Source: Pseudoxanthomonas sp. F37 (lineage in GTDB: Bacteria; Pseudomonadota; Gammaproteobacteria; Xanthomonadales; Xanthomonadaceae). Taken from it: a DNA stretch of 64,000 nucleotides. A program made the translations under genes and the position numbers. The notes beneath the pieces were generated by a model. That model was not told the DNA's origin, did not search any database, and saw only the letters and a program-made list of their open reading frames with translations. Each line of letters opens with the position of its first letter. Within the stretch, counting starts at the first letter, position 1. Shown piece by piece: positions 54,954 to 63,477 of the stretch. The stretch spans positions 2,542,001 through 2,606,000 of the forward strand of contig NZ_CP095187.1 of assembly GCF_022965755.1 (NCBI RefSeq), written 5' to 3'.

Positions 54954-55412
54954 ATGAAGACCTTGATCGCCGCCGGCCTCCTGCTGGCTTCCACCTCCGT
55001 GTGGTCGCAGGAGGCGCCGCCCTGCCCCACCCTGCCCGCCAGTGCGGGCCTGCAGTGGGAACAGCGCGTGGACACCACCTTCATCGCCTGCAAGGCGGTC
55101 GCCGCCGACGGGCGGCAGGTGCTCAACGTGATGCTGACCTCGCGCGATCCCAGGATCAGCCTGGCGCGCGACCTGCGCGAAGAGGAAGGCACCTTCTCCG
55201 GCGAGGAGGTGTACTGGTACCGGCTGGACCTGGGCGGGCGCGACATGCCCGGCATGCAGTCCCGCCGCATCACCGTGGTCGAACTCGACAACGATCGCTA
55301 TGCGCAGGTCTGGATCAATGCCGCATCGGCCGAAGAACTGCGCACGCTGATCGCACTGACCGAGCAGCTGGACGTGCGCGCCACCAGCGCGCAGCTTTCC
55401 GCGGGCAACTGA
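54954..55412 (+). CDS. Secreted protein of unknown function (152 aa)
   Basis: Signal peptide MKTLIAAGLLLASTSVWS with probable cleavage before QEAPPCP, then a small domain with two cysteines (PPCPTLPAS and FIACKAVAADG) that may form a disulfide. No family recognised. The message leader holds AAGGGGAC before the ATG. The 236-bp gap from aqpZ contains the terminator and no other gene that I can see. Confidence 0.75.
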   Translation: MKTLIAAGLLLASTSVWSQEAPPCPTLPASAGLQWEQRVDTTFIACKAVAADGRQVLNVMLTSRDPRISLARDLREEEGTFSGEEVYWYRLDLGGRDMPGMQSRRITVVELDNDRYAQVWINAASAEELRTLIALTEQLDVRATSAQLSAGN

Positions 55413-55451
55413 TGGCGCGGGCCGGGAAGGCATCCCGGCCCGTTACCTCTT

Positions 55452-56312
55452 TCAGAAGCGGCCTTCCTGGAAATCCACGAAGGCCTGCATCAGTTCCTGC
55501 CGGGTGTTCATGACGAACGGGCCGTGGCGCATCACCGGTTCGCGCAGCGGACGGCCAGCCACCACGATCACACGCGCAGGACGACTGCCTGCACGCACCT
55601 GCAGCACTTCGCCGCCACCGAGCACGCCCATTTCGTGCGTATCCAGCGGTCGCGCTTGGTCACCCTCACCCACCGTGAGCGCGCCTTCGAACACGTAGGC
55701 GAACGCGTTGTGCCCGGCCGGCAATGCGTACTCCCACACCTTGCCCGCATCGAGCGCGATGTCGAGATACACCGGATCGGTGGCAGGCTGCGAAATCGGC
55801 CCCTGCACGTCGCCGACACGGCCTGCGATCACCTTCACCTCCACGCCTGCCGCCGGCCTGGCGACAGGAATGCGATCCGGAGCGAACTCCTGATATTTCG
55901 GCGCCGTCATCTTCTCGCGCGCGGGCAGGTTCACCCACAGCTGGAACCCGCGCATGCGCCCGGACTCCTGCTCCGGCATTTCCGAGTGCACCAGCCCGCG
56001 CCCGGCCGTCATCCACTGCACGGCGCCCGGCGTCAGCAGGCCTTCATTGCCGTGGTTGTCGCGATGGCGCATGCGGCCGTCGAGCATGTAGGTGACGGTC
56101 TCGAAGCCGCGGTGGGGATGTTCCGGAAAGCCGGCGATGTAGTCCTCCGCCTTGTCCGTGCCGAACTCGTCCAGCAGCAGGAACGGGTCCAGGTCCGGCA
56201 GGTCGGGGCCGCCGATCACGCGCGTCAGCTTGACGCCCGCGCCGTCGGACGTGGGCCGGCCGCGGACGGTACGGATCACGCGGGCGGGGGTGGTATCGGT
56301 CAGGGTGCTCAT
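55452..56312 (-). CDS. Pirin family protein (second of two)
   Basis: 286 residues. Metal-site motifs GFPEHPHRGFETVTYML and MTAGRGLVHSEMP are intact; the C-terminal cupin ends in VMRHGPFVMNTRQELMQAF as in typical quercetin 2,3-dioxygenase-like pirins. It is diverged from the pirin at 52985, so it is not a recent duplicate. It is downstream of, and in line with, the dehydrogenase gene (105 bp apart). Confidence 0.92.
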   Translation of the reverse strand: MSTLTDTTPARVIRTVRGRPTSDGAGVKLTRVIGGPDLPDLDPFLLLDEFGTDKAEDYIAGFPEHPHRGFETVTYMLDGRMRHRDNHGNEGLLTPGAVQWMTAGRGLVHSEMPEQESGRMRGFQLWVNLPAREKMTAPKYQEFAPDRIPVARPAAGVEVKVIAGRVGDVQGPISQPATDPVYLDIALDAGKVWEYALPAGHNAFAYVFEGALTVGEGDQARPLDTHEMGVLGGGEVLQVRAGSRPARVIVVAGRPLREPVMRHGPFVMNTRQELMQAFVDFQEGRF

Positions 56313-56417
56313 GGCGCCTCCAGTTCAACTGCCGACAAGATGGCACCGGCATGGCGGCTTAGGAACGGCGGCGCACGTAACCATCCGTTCCATCGAAGCG
56401 GACAATCGTTGTATCGA

Positions 56418-57779
56418 TCAGGCGATATAGACCGACTTGATGTTCATGAACTCATGGATGCCGTGCTCGGCCAACTCGCGGCCGAAGCCGGAACGCTTGG
56501 TGCCGCCGAACGGCAGCCGCACGTCGCTGCGCACGATGGCGTTGACGAAGGCCGCCCCCACCTGCAGCTGGCGTGCGATCCGGTCGCCGCGGTCCGCGTC
56601 CCGCGTCCATACGCTGCCGCCCAGGCCGAAGCAGGTGTCGTTGGCGACACGGACGGCTTCGGCATCGTCGCCGACGCGCAGGATGCTGGCGACCGGCCCG
56701 AACAGTTCCTCCTCGTAGGCCGGCATGCCGGGCGCGACCTCGCCCAGGATCGTGGCCGGATATCCCGCATACGACGCATCCGGCGTGCCGCCCAGCAGCA
56801 CCCGGGCCCCCTTGGCCACGCTGGCCTGCACCTGCCGGTGCAGTTCGTCGCGCAGGTCCTGTCGTGCCATCGGCGCAAGCGTGGTGGCCTCGTCCTGGGG
56901 ATCGCCAAGCTGCAGCTTCGAAGCCGCCTGGACGAAGCGCTTCACGAATTCATCCGCGATGGCGTCCTGCACGATGAAACGCTTGGCCGCGATGCAGGTC
57001 TGGCCCGCATTGCCGAAGCGCGATGCCACCGCACCGGCGACGGTCTTCTCCAGGTCGGCATCGTCCAGCACGATGAAGGCGTCGCTGCCCCCCAGCTCCA
57101 TCACGCTCTTCTTCAGCTGGCCGCCGGCATTCGCCGCGACGGACTTGCCCGCCCGCTCGCTGCCGGTCAGCGTCACCGCCGCCACGCGCCGGTCGCGGAT
57201 CACCTCCGCCGCCTGCTCGTTGTCGACATGCAGCACGCCGAACACGCCATCCGGCAGACCTGCCGCCGCCAGCACCTGCGCAATCGCGTCGGCACAGCGC
57301 GGCACATTGCTCGCGTGCTTGAGCACGGCGACGTTGCCGGCCATGAACGCCGGCGCCAGGAAGCGGAAGACCTGCCAGATGGGGAAATTCCACGGCATCA
57401 CCGCCAGCACGCAGCCGATGGGCTCGTAGCGCACGTAGCTGCGCTGGCCGTCCGTGGATACGGGCCGGTCCTGCAGGTAGTCCGCCGCATGGTCGGCGTA
57501 GTAGTCGCAGGCGCCCGCGCACTTGTCGACCTCGGCCAGGGCCTCCTTCCGGAGCTTGCCCATTTCGCTGGTCATGGTGCGCTGGATGTCGTCCCGGCGA
57601 CGACGCAGCTCGGCACCGATGGCGCGCAGCACCCTGCCGCGCTCGGCCAACGCCAGGCCCGCCCACGCGGGGAACGCGCGTTGCGAAGCGGCGAGCGTGG
57701 CGTCGACCTGCGCGGCCGTCATCAGTTCGTGGCGGTATTCGACCCGCCCGGTCGCGGGATTGATGGTTTCGACGGTCAT
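56418..57779 (-). CDS. sad: NAD(P)-dependent succinate-semialdehyde dehydrogenase (Sad-like)
   Basis: 453 residues of the aldehyde dehydrogenase superfamily with Asn131 (MPWNFPIWQVFR), Lys154 (AVLKHASNVPRCA), Glu228 (MELGGSDAFIV) and catalytic Cys262 (GNAGQTCIAAKR). The KHASNVPRCA block and short length resemble E. coli Sad (YneI), which oxidises succinate semialdehyde to succinate. Lying beyond the putrescine uptake genes, it fits the last steps of putrescine/GABA breakdown; 4-aminobutyraldehyde is an alternative substrate. Confidence 0.85.
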   Translation of the reverse strand: MTVETINPATGRVEYRHELMTAAQVDATLAASQRAFPAWAGLALAERGRVLRAIGAELRRRRDDIQRTMTSEMGKLRKEALAEVDKCAGACDYYADHAADYLQDRPVSTDGQRSYVRYEPIGCVLAVMPWNFPIWQVFRFLAPAFMAGNVAVLKHASNVPRCADAIAQVLAAAGLPDGVFGVLHVDNEQAAEVIRDRRVAAVTLTGSERAGKSVAANAGGQLKKSVMELGGSDAFIVLDDADLEKTVAGAVASRFGNAGQTCIAAKRFIVQDAIADEFVKRFVQAASKLQLGDPQDEATTLAPMARQDLRDELHRQVQASVAKGARVLLGGTPDASYAGYPATILGEVAPGMPAYEEELFGPVASILRVGDDAEAVRVANDTCFGLGGSVWTRDADRGDRIARQLQVGAAFVNAIVRSDVRLPFGGTKRSGFGRELAEHGIHEFMNIKSVYIA

Positions 57780-57841
57780 GGGAGATTCTCTTGCCTGGCC
57801 GACATCTTCGGACGGCGGGTGTTAGCGGAGGGTCGTTGCTC

Positions 57842-57917
57842 TGTAGGAGCGCCCCATGGGCGCGATGCTTTTCCCGCACCCGACCGAAGAGCATCGCGCC
57901 CATGGGGCGCTCCTACA
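57842..57917. repeat. Inverted pair of GTAG-type REP hairpins (SMAG-like)
   Basis: Two arms forming a perfect 28-bp inverted repeat (57842-57869 and 57890-57917) with a 20-bp spacer. Each arm starts TGTAGGAGC and itself folds as GCGCCC-CAT-GGGCGC. The GTAG head and structure match the SMAG/REP elements of Stenotrophomonas and relatives. It lies in the 177-bp gap between potI and the dehydrogenase gene. Confidence 0.85.
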
Positions 57918-57956
57918 AGGGGATCGGGAGGCGGCGCGTGCGAGGCCGCCGCCGCA

Positions 57957-58799
57957 TCACCCGTTGTCCTGCAGCGCCAGCTGCATGTCGCGCTGGCGAC
58001 GCTTCTCCTCGCGGGCCATGAACCACCAGCCGATGAAGGCGGCCACGCTCACCACCAGGATCATCAGCGTGGCCAGCGCATTGATCTTCGGACTCAGGCC
58101 CAGGCGTACCGACGAGAACACCTTCATCGGCAACGTGGTCGAACTCGGCCCGGCGACGAAGCTGGCAATCACCACATCGTCCAGGGACAGCGTGAACGCC
58201 AGCAGCCAGCCCGACACCAGCGCCGGCGCGATGATCGGCAGCGTGATCAGGAAGAACACCTTGATCCGGTTGGCCCCCAGGTCCATCGCGGCCTCTTCCA
58301 GCGACTTGTCCAGCTCGGACAGGCGCGAGGAGACCACCACGGTGACGAACGCGAGGGTGAAGGTCACGTGCGCGATCCAGATCGACAGGATGCCGCGCGG
58401 CTGCAGACCGACCAGCTGCCCCAGCGAGACGAACATCAGCAGGATGGACAGGCCGATGATCACCTCCGGCATGACCAGCGGGGCGGTGATCAACGCGCCG
58501 AACAGCGTCTTTCCCGGAAACCTGTGCATGCGCGTCATCACCAGGGCCGCCATCGTGCCCAGTACCACGGCGGCCGTCGCGGTCCAGAATGCGACCTTGA
58601 TGCTGACCCAGGCCGCATCCAGCATCTGCTTGTCGCGGAACAGCTCGCCGTACCACTTGAACGAGAAGCCGGACCACACCGTGGCCAGGCGCGACTCGTT
58701 GAAGGAGTACACCATCAGGATGAAGACCGGCACGTACAGGAACGCGAATCCCAGTCCCAGCACCGTCCAGTTGACGGCGCGCTGTCCGATCCGGCTCAT
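57957..58799 (-). CDS. potI: PotI-type putrescine ABC transporter permease
   Basis: 280 residues, six membrane helices, with the EAA loop EEAAMDLGANRIKVFFLITLP that docks the ATPase. N-terminal FLYVPVFILMVYSFNESR is typical of PotC/PotI. Start at 58799 in an ATGA overlap with the potH stop. It is the last gene of the uptake operon; a REP pair follows. Confidence 0.92.
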   Translation of the reverse strand: MSRIGQRAVNWTVLGLGFAFLYVPVFILMVYSFNESRLATVWSGFSFKWYGELFRDKQMLDAAWVSIKVAFWTATAAVVLGTMAALVMTRMHRFPGKTLFGALITAPLVMPEVIIGLSILLMFVSLGQLVGLQPRGILSIWIAHVTFTLAFVTVVVSSRLSELDKSLEEAAMDLGANRIKVFFLITLPIIAPALVSGWLLAFTLSLDDVVIASFVAGPSSTTLPMKVFSSVRLGLSPKINALATLMILVVSVAAFIGWWFMAREEKRRQRDMQLALQDNG

Positions 58800-59710
58800 G
58801 TCAGCCTCCCTTCCATCTCGCGCTGCTGCACGCGGTTGAAGATCAGGATCGGGATCAGCAGCAGGATCAGCATCACGATGGCCACCGCGGATGCCGCGGG
58901 CCAGTCGCGGTTGTTGAAGAACTCGCCCCACAGCACGCGCCCGATCATCAGCGTGTCCGGGCCGCCGAGCAGCTCGGGAATGACGAACTCGCCCACCGCC
59001 GGTATCATCACCAGCATGCAGCCGGCGATGATGCCGGCCTTGGACAGCGGCAGCGTGATGGTGAAGAACGCCTTCCACGGCTTGGCGCCCAGGTCGTAGG
59101 CGGCCTCCAGCAGGCGGTGGTCGTGCTTCACCAGGTTGGTGTACAGCGGCAGCACCATGAACGGCAGGTAGCAGTAGACGATGCCGATATACGCCGCCAT
59201 GGGCGTGTACAGGATCTGCAGCGGCTCGTCGATGATGCCGATCTTCATCAGCAGGTTGTTGAGCAGGCCGTTGTTCTTGAGGATGCCGATCCAGGCGTAG
59301 ACGCGGATCAGGAACGAGGTCCACGACGGCAGCACCACCAGCATCATCGCGATGTTCCGCGTGGAGGGCGGCAGCCGCGCGATGACGTAGGCGATCGGGT
59401 AGGCGACCAGCAGGGCGAGGAAGGTCGAGATGGCCGCGATCTTGATGGAACTGAGGTAGGCCTGGATGTACTGCGAATCGGTGAACAGCGCCGCGTAGTT
59501 GCCCAGGTTGAGCTTGAGCGTCAGCGCCTCGTCGATGTACTCCAGGATAGGGGTATACGGCGGCATCGCGATCGCCAGCTTGGCGAAGGAGATCTTCAGC
59601 ACGATCAGGAACGGAATGGCGAAGAACAGCAGCAGCCACACGTACGGCACCGAGATCACGCCCCAGCGGGGCCCGGGCAGGCGTTTGCGGAGGGAGCGCA
59701 GGATGTTCAT
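58796..59710 (-). CDS. potH: PotH-type putrescine ABC transporter permease
   Basis: 304 residues, six helices; EAA loop LEAAYDLGAKPWKAFFTITLP. N-terminus LLLFFAIPFLIVLKISF. Partner of PotI in the membrane channel. ATG in an ATGA overlap with potG, stop in an ATGA overlap with potI. Confidence 0.92.
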   Translation of the reverse strand: MNILRSLRKRLPGPRWGVISVPYVWLLLFFAIPFLIVLKISFAKLAIAMPPYTPILEYIDEALTLKLNLGNYAALFTDSQYIQAYLSSIKIAAISTFLALLVAYPIAYVIARLPPSTRNIAMMLVVLPSWTSFLIRVYAWIGILKNNGLLNNLLMKIGIIDEPLQILYTPMAAYIGIVYCYLPFMVLPLYTNLVKHDHRLLEAAYDLGAKPWKAFFTITLPLSKAGIIAGCMLVMIPAVGEFVIPELLGGPDTLMIGRVLWGEFFNNRDWPAASAVAIVMLILLLIPILIFNRVQQREMEGRLT

Positions 59711-60843
59711 GAGGTGAGCACCACGCCGTCGTTGTCGCCCCACCACACCCACACCTCGTCGTTCCACGTCATGCCTTCGCTGGCCCAGCGCTGCACGTTG
59801 GCGAAGTTGGCCATGAACTTGTACCCGCTGGGCAGGCGCACGTGGTAGACCGAATGGCTGCCGAAGTAGGCGATGTCCTCGATCACGCCCCTGGCCTTGT
59901 TGTGCGGCTGCGGTGGCTCCTGCTTGCCGATGCCCAGCTTCTCCGGGCGCACCGCGAAGCCCACCTCCTGTCCCTCGAAGCCGGAGATGCCATGGCCGAT
60001 GTAGATGGGGTCCGGCAGCTGCGGCGAGCGGATGGTGACGTAGTCGGCCTCGTCCTCCTCCACCACGCCCTCGATCAGGTTGACCGAGCCGATGAACTCG
60101 GCGGCGAAGCGGCTGGTGGGTTGCTCGTAGATCTCGTCGGGCGTGCCGACCTGGCGGATCCAGCCCTGGTCCATCAGCGCGATGCGGGTGGCCATGGTCA
60201 TGGCCTCTTCCTGGTCGTGGGTGACCATCACGCAGGTCACGCCGGACTTCTCGATGATGCTGACGAGCTCCAGCTGCATCTGCGAGCGCAGTTTCTTGTC
60301 CAGCGCCCCCATCGGCTCGTCCAGCAGCAGCAGCTTGGGCCCCTTGGCCAGCGACCGCGCCAGCGCCACGCGCTGCTGCTGGCCGCCGGACAGCTGGTGC
60401 GGCTTGCGCTTGGCCAGCTTGCCCAGTTGCACCAGCGCCAGCATGTCCTCCACGCGCTTGCGGATGGCGTCTTTCGACAGCCCGTCCTGCTTCAGGCCGA
60501 AGGCGATGTTCTGCTCGACCGTCATGTGCGGGAACAGCGCATACGACTGGAACATCATGTTGAGCGGCCGCTCGTACGGCGGCAGGTCGTTGAGCAGCTG
60601 GCCATCCAGATAGATCTTGCCGGACGTCGGCTTCTCGAAACCCGCCAGGCAGCGCAGCAACGTGGATTTGCCGCTGCCCGAGCCGCCCAGCAGGGCGAAG
60701 ATCTCGCCCTTGCGGATGGTCAGATTGGTGTCGTCCACGGCGACGAAGCCGTCGAACTCCTTGCGCACGTCGACGATGCGCAGGTACTCCTGCGCGTTCG
60801 CCTTGCCGTTCGGTGCCGCGCCATTGCCCTGTTCTGCCGCCAT
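59707..60843 (-). CDS. potG: PotG-type polyamine transporter ATPase
   Basis: 378 residues. ABC ATPase with Walker A GGSGSGKST, signature LSGGQQQRVALARS, Walker B LLLLDEPMGALD and H-loop MVTHDQEEAM; C-terminal TOBE domain (VGFAVRPEKLGI) regulating activity. Powers PotH/PotI import. Separated from the second potF-like gene by a 100-bp gap with a strong hairpin. Confidence 0.94.
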   Translation of the reverse strand: MAAEQGNGAAPNGKANAQEYLRIVDVRKEFDGFVAVDDTNLTIRKGEIFALLGGSGSGKSTLLRCLAGFEKPTSGKIYLDGQLLNDLPPYERPLNMMFQSYALFPHMTVEQNIAFGLKQDGLSKDAIRKRVEDMLALVQLGKLAKRKPHQLSGGQQQRVALARSLAKGPKLLLLDEPMGALDKKLRSQMQLELVSIIEKSGVTCVMVTHDQEEAMTMATRIALMDQGWIRQVGTPDEIYEQPTSRFAAEFIGSVNLIEGVVEEDEADYVTIRSPQLPDPIYIGHGISGFEGQEVGFAVRPEKLGIGKQEPPQPHNKARGVIEDIAYFGSHSVYHVRLPSGYKFMANFANVQRWASEGMTWNDEVWVWWGDNDGVVLTS

Positions 60844-60859
60844 GGGACTCCCCTGGTCG

Positions 60860-60880
60860 CCGGCGCCCTGCGGGCGCCGG
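60860..60880 (-). terminator. Hairpin between potF copy 2 and potG
   Basis: 9-bp perfect stem CCGGCGCCC / GGGCGCCGG with a 3-nt loop and no U-tract, 17 bp before the potG start. More likely an intercistronic stabiliser or partial attenuator than a full terminator. Confidence 0.5.
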
Positions 60881-60943
60881 CCGTGTTGTATCGCGTGGAT
60901 CCGCCGGACCCGGGGCGGAGGCCATCGGCCCCGGCGGCGGCGC

Positions 60944-62071
60944 TTACTTGCCCGTCTTCAGCTCCGTCCAGATGCGCGTGTACTGGCGATCCACTTCCGG
61001 CGGGATGATGGCGAAGGTGAACAGCTTGGCCTCCACCTCGGGCGTCGGGTAGATGGTCGGGTCCTCGGTGATGGACTTGTCCATCAGTTCCTTCGCCCTG
61101 GGGATGGCGTTGGGGTAGCTGATGAAGTTGGAGTTGTTGGCCATCACCTGCGGATCCAGCAGGTAGTTGATGAAGGCGTAGGCCTCGTCCACGTGCTTGG
61201 CGTCCTTCGGGATGGCCAGCATGTCGAACCATTGCGGCGCGCCCTCCTTCGGGATGGCATAGGCGATGTTGACGCCATTCTTGGCTTCCACGGCGCGATC
61301 GCGCGCCTGGATGATGTCGCCCGACCAGCCCACCACCAGGCAGGTGTCGCCGTTGGCCATGGCGTCGATGTACTGCGAGGAATGGAAGTTGGTGATGTAG
61401 GGACGGATGGTCTTCAGCAGCGCGGCCGCCTTGTCGATCACCGCCGGATCCTGGCTGTTGGGATCCTCGCCCAGGTAGTTCAGGGCGATCGGGATGATCT
61501 CCGACGGCGTGTCGAGGAAGGTCACGCCGCAATCCTTCAGCTTGCTGATGTTCTCGGGCTTGAACACGATGTCCAGGCTGCTGGCGATGTCGGTGTTGCC
61601 GAATGCGGCCTTCACCTTGTCCACGTTGTAGCCGATGCCGGTGGTGCCCCACATGTAGGGGATCGCATGCTGGTTGCCCGGGTCCTGGTTCTCCAGGCGC
61701 TTCATGATGGCCGGGTCCAGGTTGGCGTAATTGGGGATCTTGCTCTTGTCCAGCGGCAGGAACACCCCCGCCTGGATCTGCCGGCCCAGGAAGTTCATCG
61801 TGGGCACGACCACGTCGTAGCCGCTGCTGCCGGCCAGCAGCTTGGTCTCCAGCACCTCGTTGCTGTCGAACACGTCGTAGGTGACCTTGATGCCGGACTG
61901 CTTCTCGAAGTTGGGGATGGTGTCTTCGGCGATGTAATCGGACCAGTTGTAGACGTTGACCTGCTTTGCAGCGCCCGCGGCAGGTGCCCCGGTATCGCCT
62001 TCGCTGCCCGATTTCCCGCACGCCGCAAGGGTACACAGGGCCAGGGTGGTTGCCAGTACGCGCAGTTTCAT
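60944..62071 (-). CDS. potF: PotF-type putrescine-binding lipoprotein, copy 2
   Basis: 375 residues. Lipoprotein signal VLATTLALCTLAAC followed by a type II periplasmic binding protein: VNVYNWSDYIAEDTIPNFEK, the ligand-site segments SSGYDVVVPTMNFLGRQ and VVGWSGDIIQARDRA, and a C-terminal EAYAFINYLLDPQVMAN. Very similar to copy 1 throughout. The ATG at 62071 is preceded by GGAGAGAG. Delivers putrescine (or spermidine) to PotGHI. Confidence 0.93.
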   Translation of the reverse strand: MKLRVLATTLALCTLAACGKSGSEGDTGAPAAGAAKQVNVYNWSDYIAEDTIPNFEKQSGIKVTYDVFDSNEVLETKLLAGSSGYDVVVPTMNFLGRQIQAGVFLPLDKSKIPNYANLDPAIMKRLENQDPGNQHAIPYMWGTTGIGYNVDKVKAAFGNTDIASSLDIVFKPENISKLKDCGVTFLDTPSEIIPIALNYLGEDPNSQDPAVIDKAAALLKTIRPYITNFHSSQYIDAMANGDTCLVVGWSGDIIQARDRAVEAKNGVNIAYAIPKEGAPQWFDMLAIPKDAKHVDEAYAFINYLLDPQVMANNSNFISYPNAIPRAKELMDKSITEDPTIYPTPEVEAKLFTFAIIPPEVDRQYTRIWTELKTGK

Positions 62072-62201
62072 CAATCTCTCTCCATTGGGCCCGCGAGGGC
62101 GGCTTGATGTGGTTCCCGCATCGCCACCAGGCCGGCGCGGGTGTGCTGTCGTTGCAATGGCAGGTTCCGTGCCGTCGTGCTCCCCGTCTCCCCTCTCCCC
62201 G

Positions 62202-62266
62202 GTGCCGCCCCGTCACGCTGGGGCGGCACGATGACAGAGGGCGCGTCCGTCATGGCACGCGCCCTC
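62202..62266 (-). terminator. Two hairpins between the potF copies
   Basis: Stem A: 10-bp GTGCCGCCCC / GGGGCGGCAC (62202-62229). Stem B: 9-bp GAGGGCGCG / CGCGCCCTC (62237-62266). Both are GC-rich with 8-12 nt loops, directly after copy 1. Neither has a U-tract. They could protect the upstream message and lower read-through. Confidence 0.5.
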
Positions 62267-62273
62267 GTGGTTT

Positions 62274-63389
62274 TCAGCGTCCGGTCTTCAGCTCGGTCCA
62301 GATCCGGGTGTACTGCCTGTCCACTTCCGGTGGCAGCACCGCGAAGGTGAAGAGCTTCGCGTCGACGTCGGCCGGCGGGTAGATCGTCGGGTCCTCGGCG
62401 ATCGCCTTGTCCACCATCGGCTTGGATGCCGGCACCGGGTTGGGATACGTCACGTAGTTGGTGTTGGCCGCCGCCACCTCCGGGTCGAGCAGGTAGTTGA
62501 TGAAGGCGTAGGCGTTGTCGACGTTCTTCGCGTCCTTCGGGATGGCCAGCATGTCGAACCACTGCGGCGCGCCTTCCTTCGGGATGGAATACGCCACGTT
62601 GACGCCGTTGCCGGCCTCCGCGGCGCGGTCGCGCGCCTGGATGATGTCGCCGGACCAGCCCACCACCAGGCAGACATCGCCGTTGGCCAGGTCGTTGATG
62701 TACGAGGACGAATGGAAGTTGCGGATGTAGGGACGGATCGACTTCAGCAGCGCCGCGGCCTTGTCGATCACGGCCGGGTCGAAACTGTGCGGGTCCTCGC
62801 CCAGGTAGTTCAGCGCGATCGGGATGAGCTCCGAGGGCGTGTCCAGCACGGTGATGCCGCAGTCCTTCAGCTTGGCCGCGTTTTCCGGCTTGAACACCAC
62901 GTCCCAGCTGCCGGTGACGGCGGTGTCGCCGAAGACCGCCTTGACCTTGTCCACGTTGTAGCCGATGCCGCTGGTGCCCCACAGGTACGGCACCGCGTAC
63001 CGGTTGCCCGGGTCCTGCTGCTCGATGCGCTTGAGCATGGCCGGGTCGAGGTTCTTCAGGTTCGGGATCTTGCTCTTGTCCAGCGGCAGGAACACGCCCG
63101 CCTGGATCTGCCGTCCCAGGAAGCTCAGCGACGGCACCACCACGTCGTAGCCGCTGCTGCCGGCCAGCAGCTTGGTCTCGACCATCTCGTCGCTGTCGAA
63201 CACGTCGTAGGTCACCTTCACGCCGGTGGCCGACTCGAAGTTGGGGATGGTGTCCTCGGCGATGTAGTCGGACCAGTTGTAGACGTTGAGCGCCTTGGAC
63301 GGCGCGCTGTCGGCGGCCTTTTCGTCCTTGCCGCCACAGGCGCCCAGGGCGGCGGCGGCCAGCATGACGGTGAGGGTCTTGAGCTTCAT
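62274..63389 (-). CDS. potF: PotF-type putrescine-binding lipoprotein, copy 1
   Basis: 371 residues. Lipobox LGAC in TLTVMLAAAALGACGGKDEK, then the same binding-protein fold as copy 2 (ALNVYNWSDYIAEDTIPNFES, GWSGDIIQARDRAAEAGNG). ATG 63389 with GGAG 6 nt upstream is preferred over an ATG at 63401 that lacks a site. First binding protein after the aminotransferase gene. Confidence 0.93.
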   Translation of the reverse strand: MKLKTLTVMLAAAALGACGGKDEKAADSAPSKALNVYNWSDYIAEDTIPNFESATGVKVTYDVFDSDEMVETKLLAGSSGYDVVVPSLSFLGRQIQAGVFLPLDKSKIPNLKNLDPAMLKRIEQQDPGNRYAVPYLWGTSGIGYNVDKVKAVFGDTAVTGSWDVVFKPENAAKLKDCGITVLDTPSELIPIALNYLGEDPHSFDPAVIDKAAALLKSIRPYIRNFHSSSYINDLANGDVCLVVGWSGDIIQARDRAAEAGNGVNVAYSIPKEGAPQWFDMLAIPKDAKNVDNAYAFINYLLDPEVAAANTNYVTYPNPVPASKPMVDKAIAEDPTIYPPADVDAKLFTFAVLPPEVDRQYTRIWTELKTGR

Positions 63390-63477
63390 CGGGGTCTCCA
63401 TGGAACAGGATCGGGGGATGCGGACATCATACGCCCGGGCTGCGGCGACGTGACGCAGCGCACGCTTCTCCGCGCGC

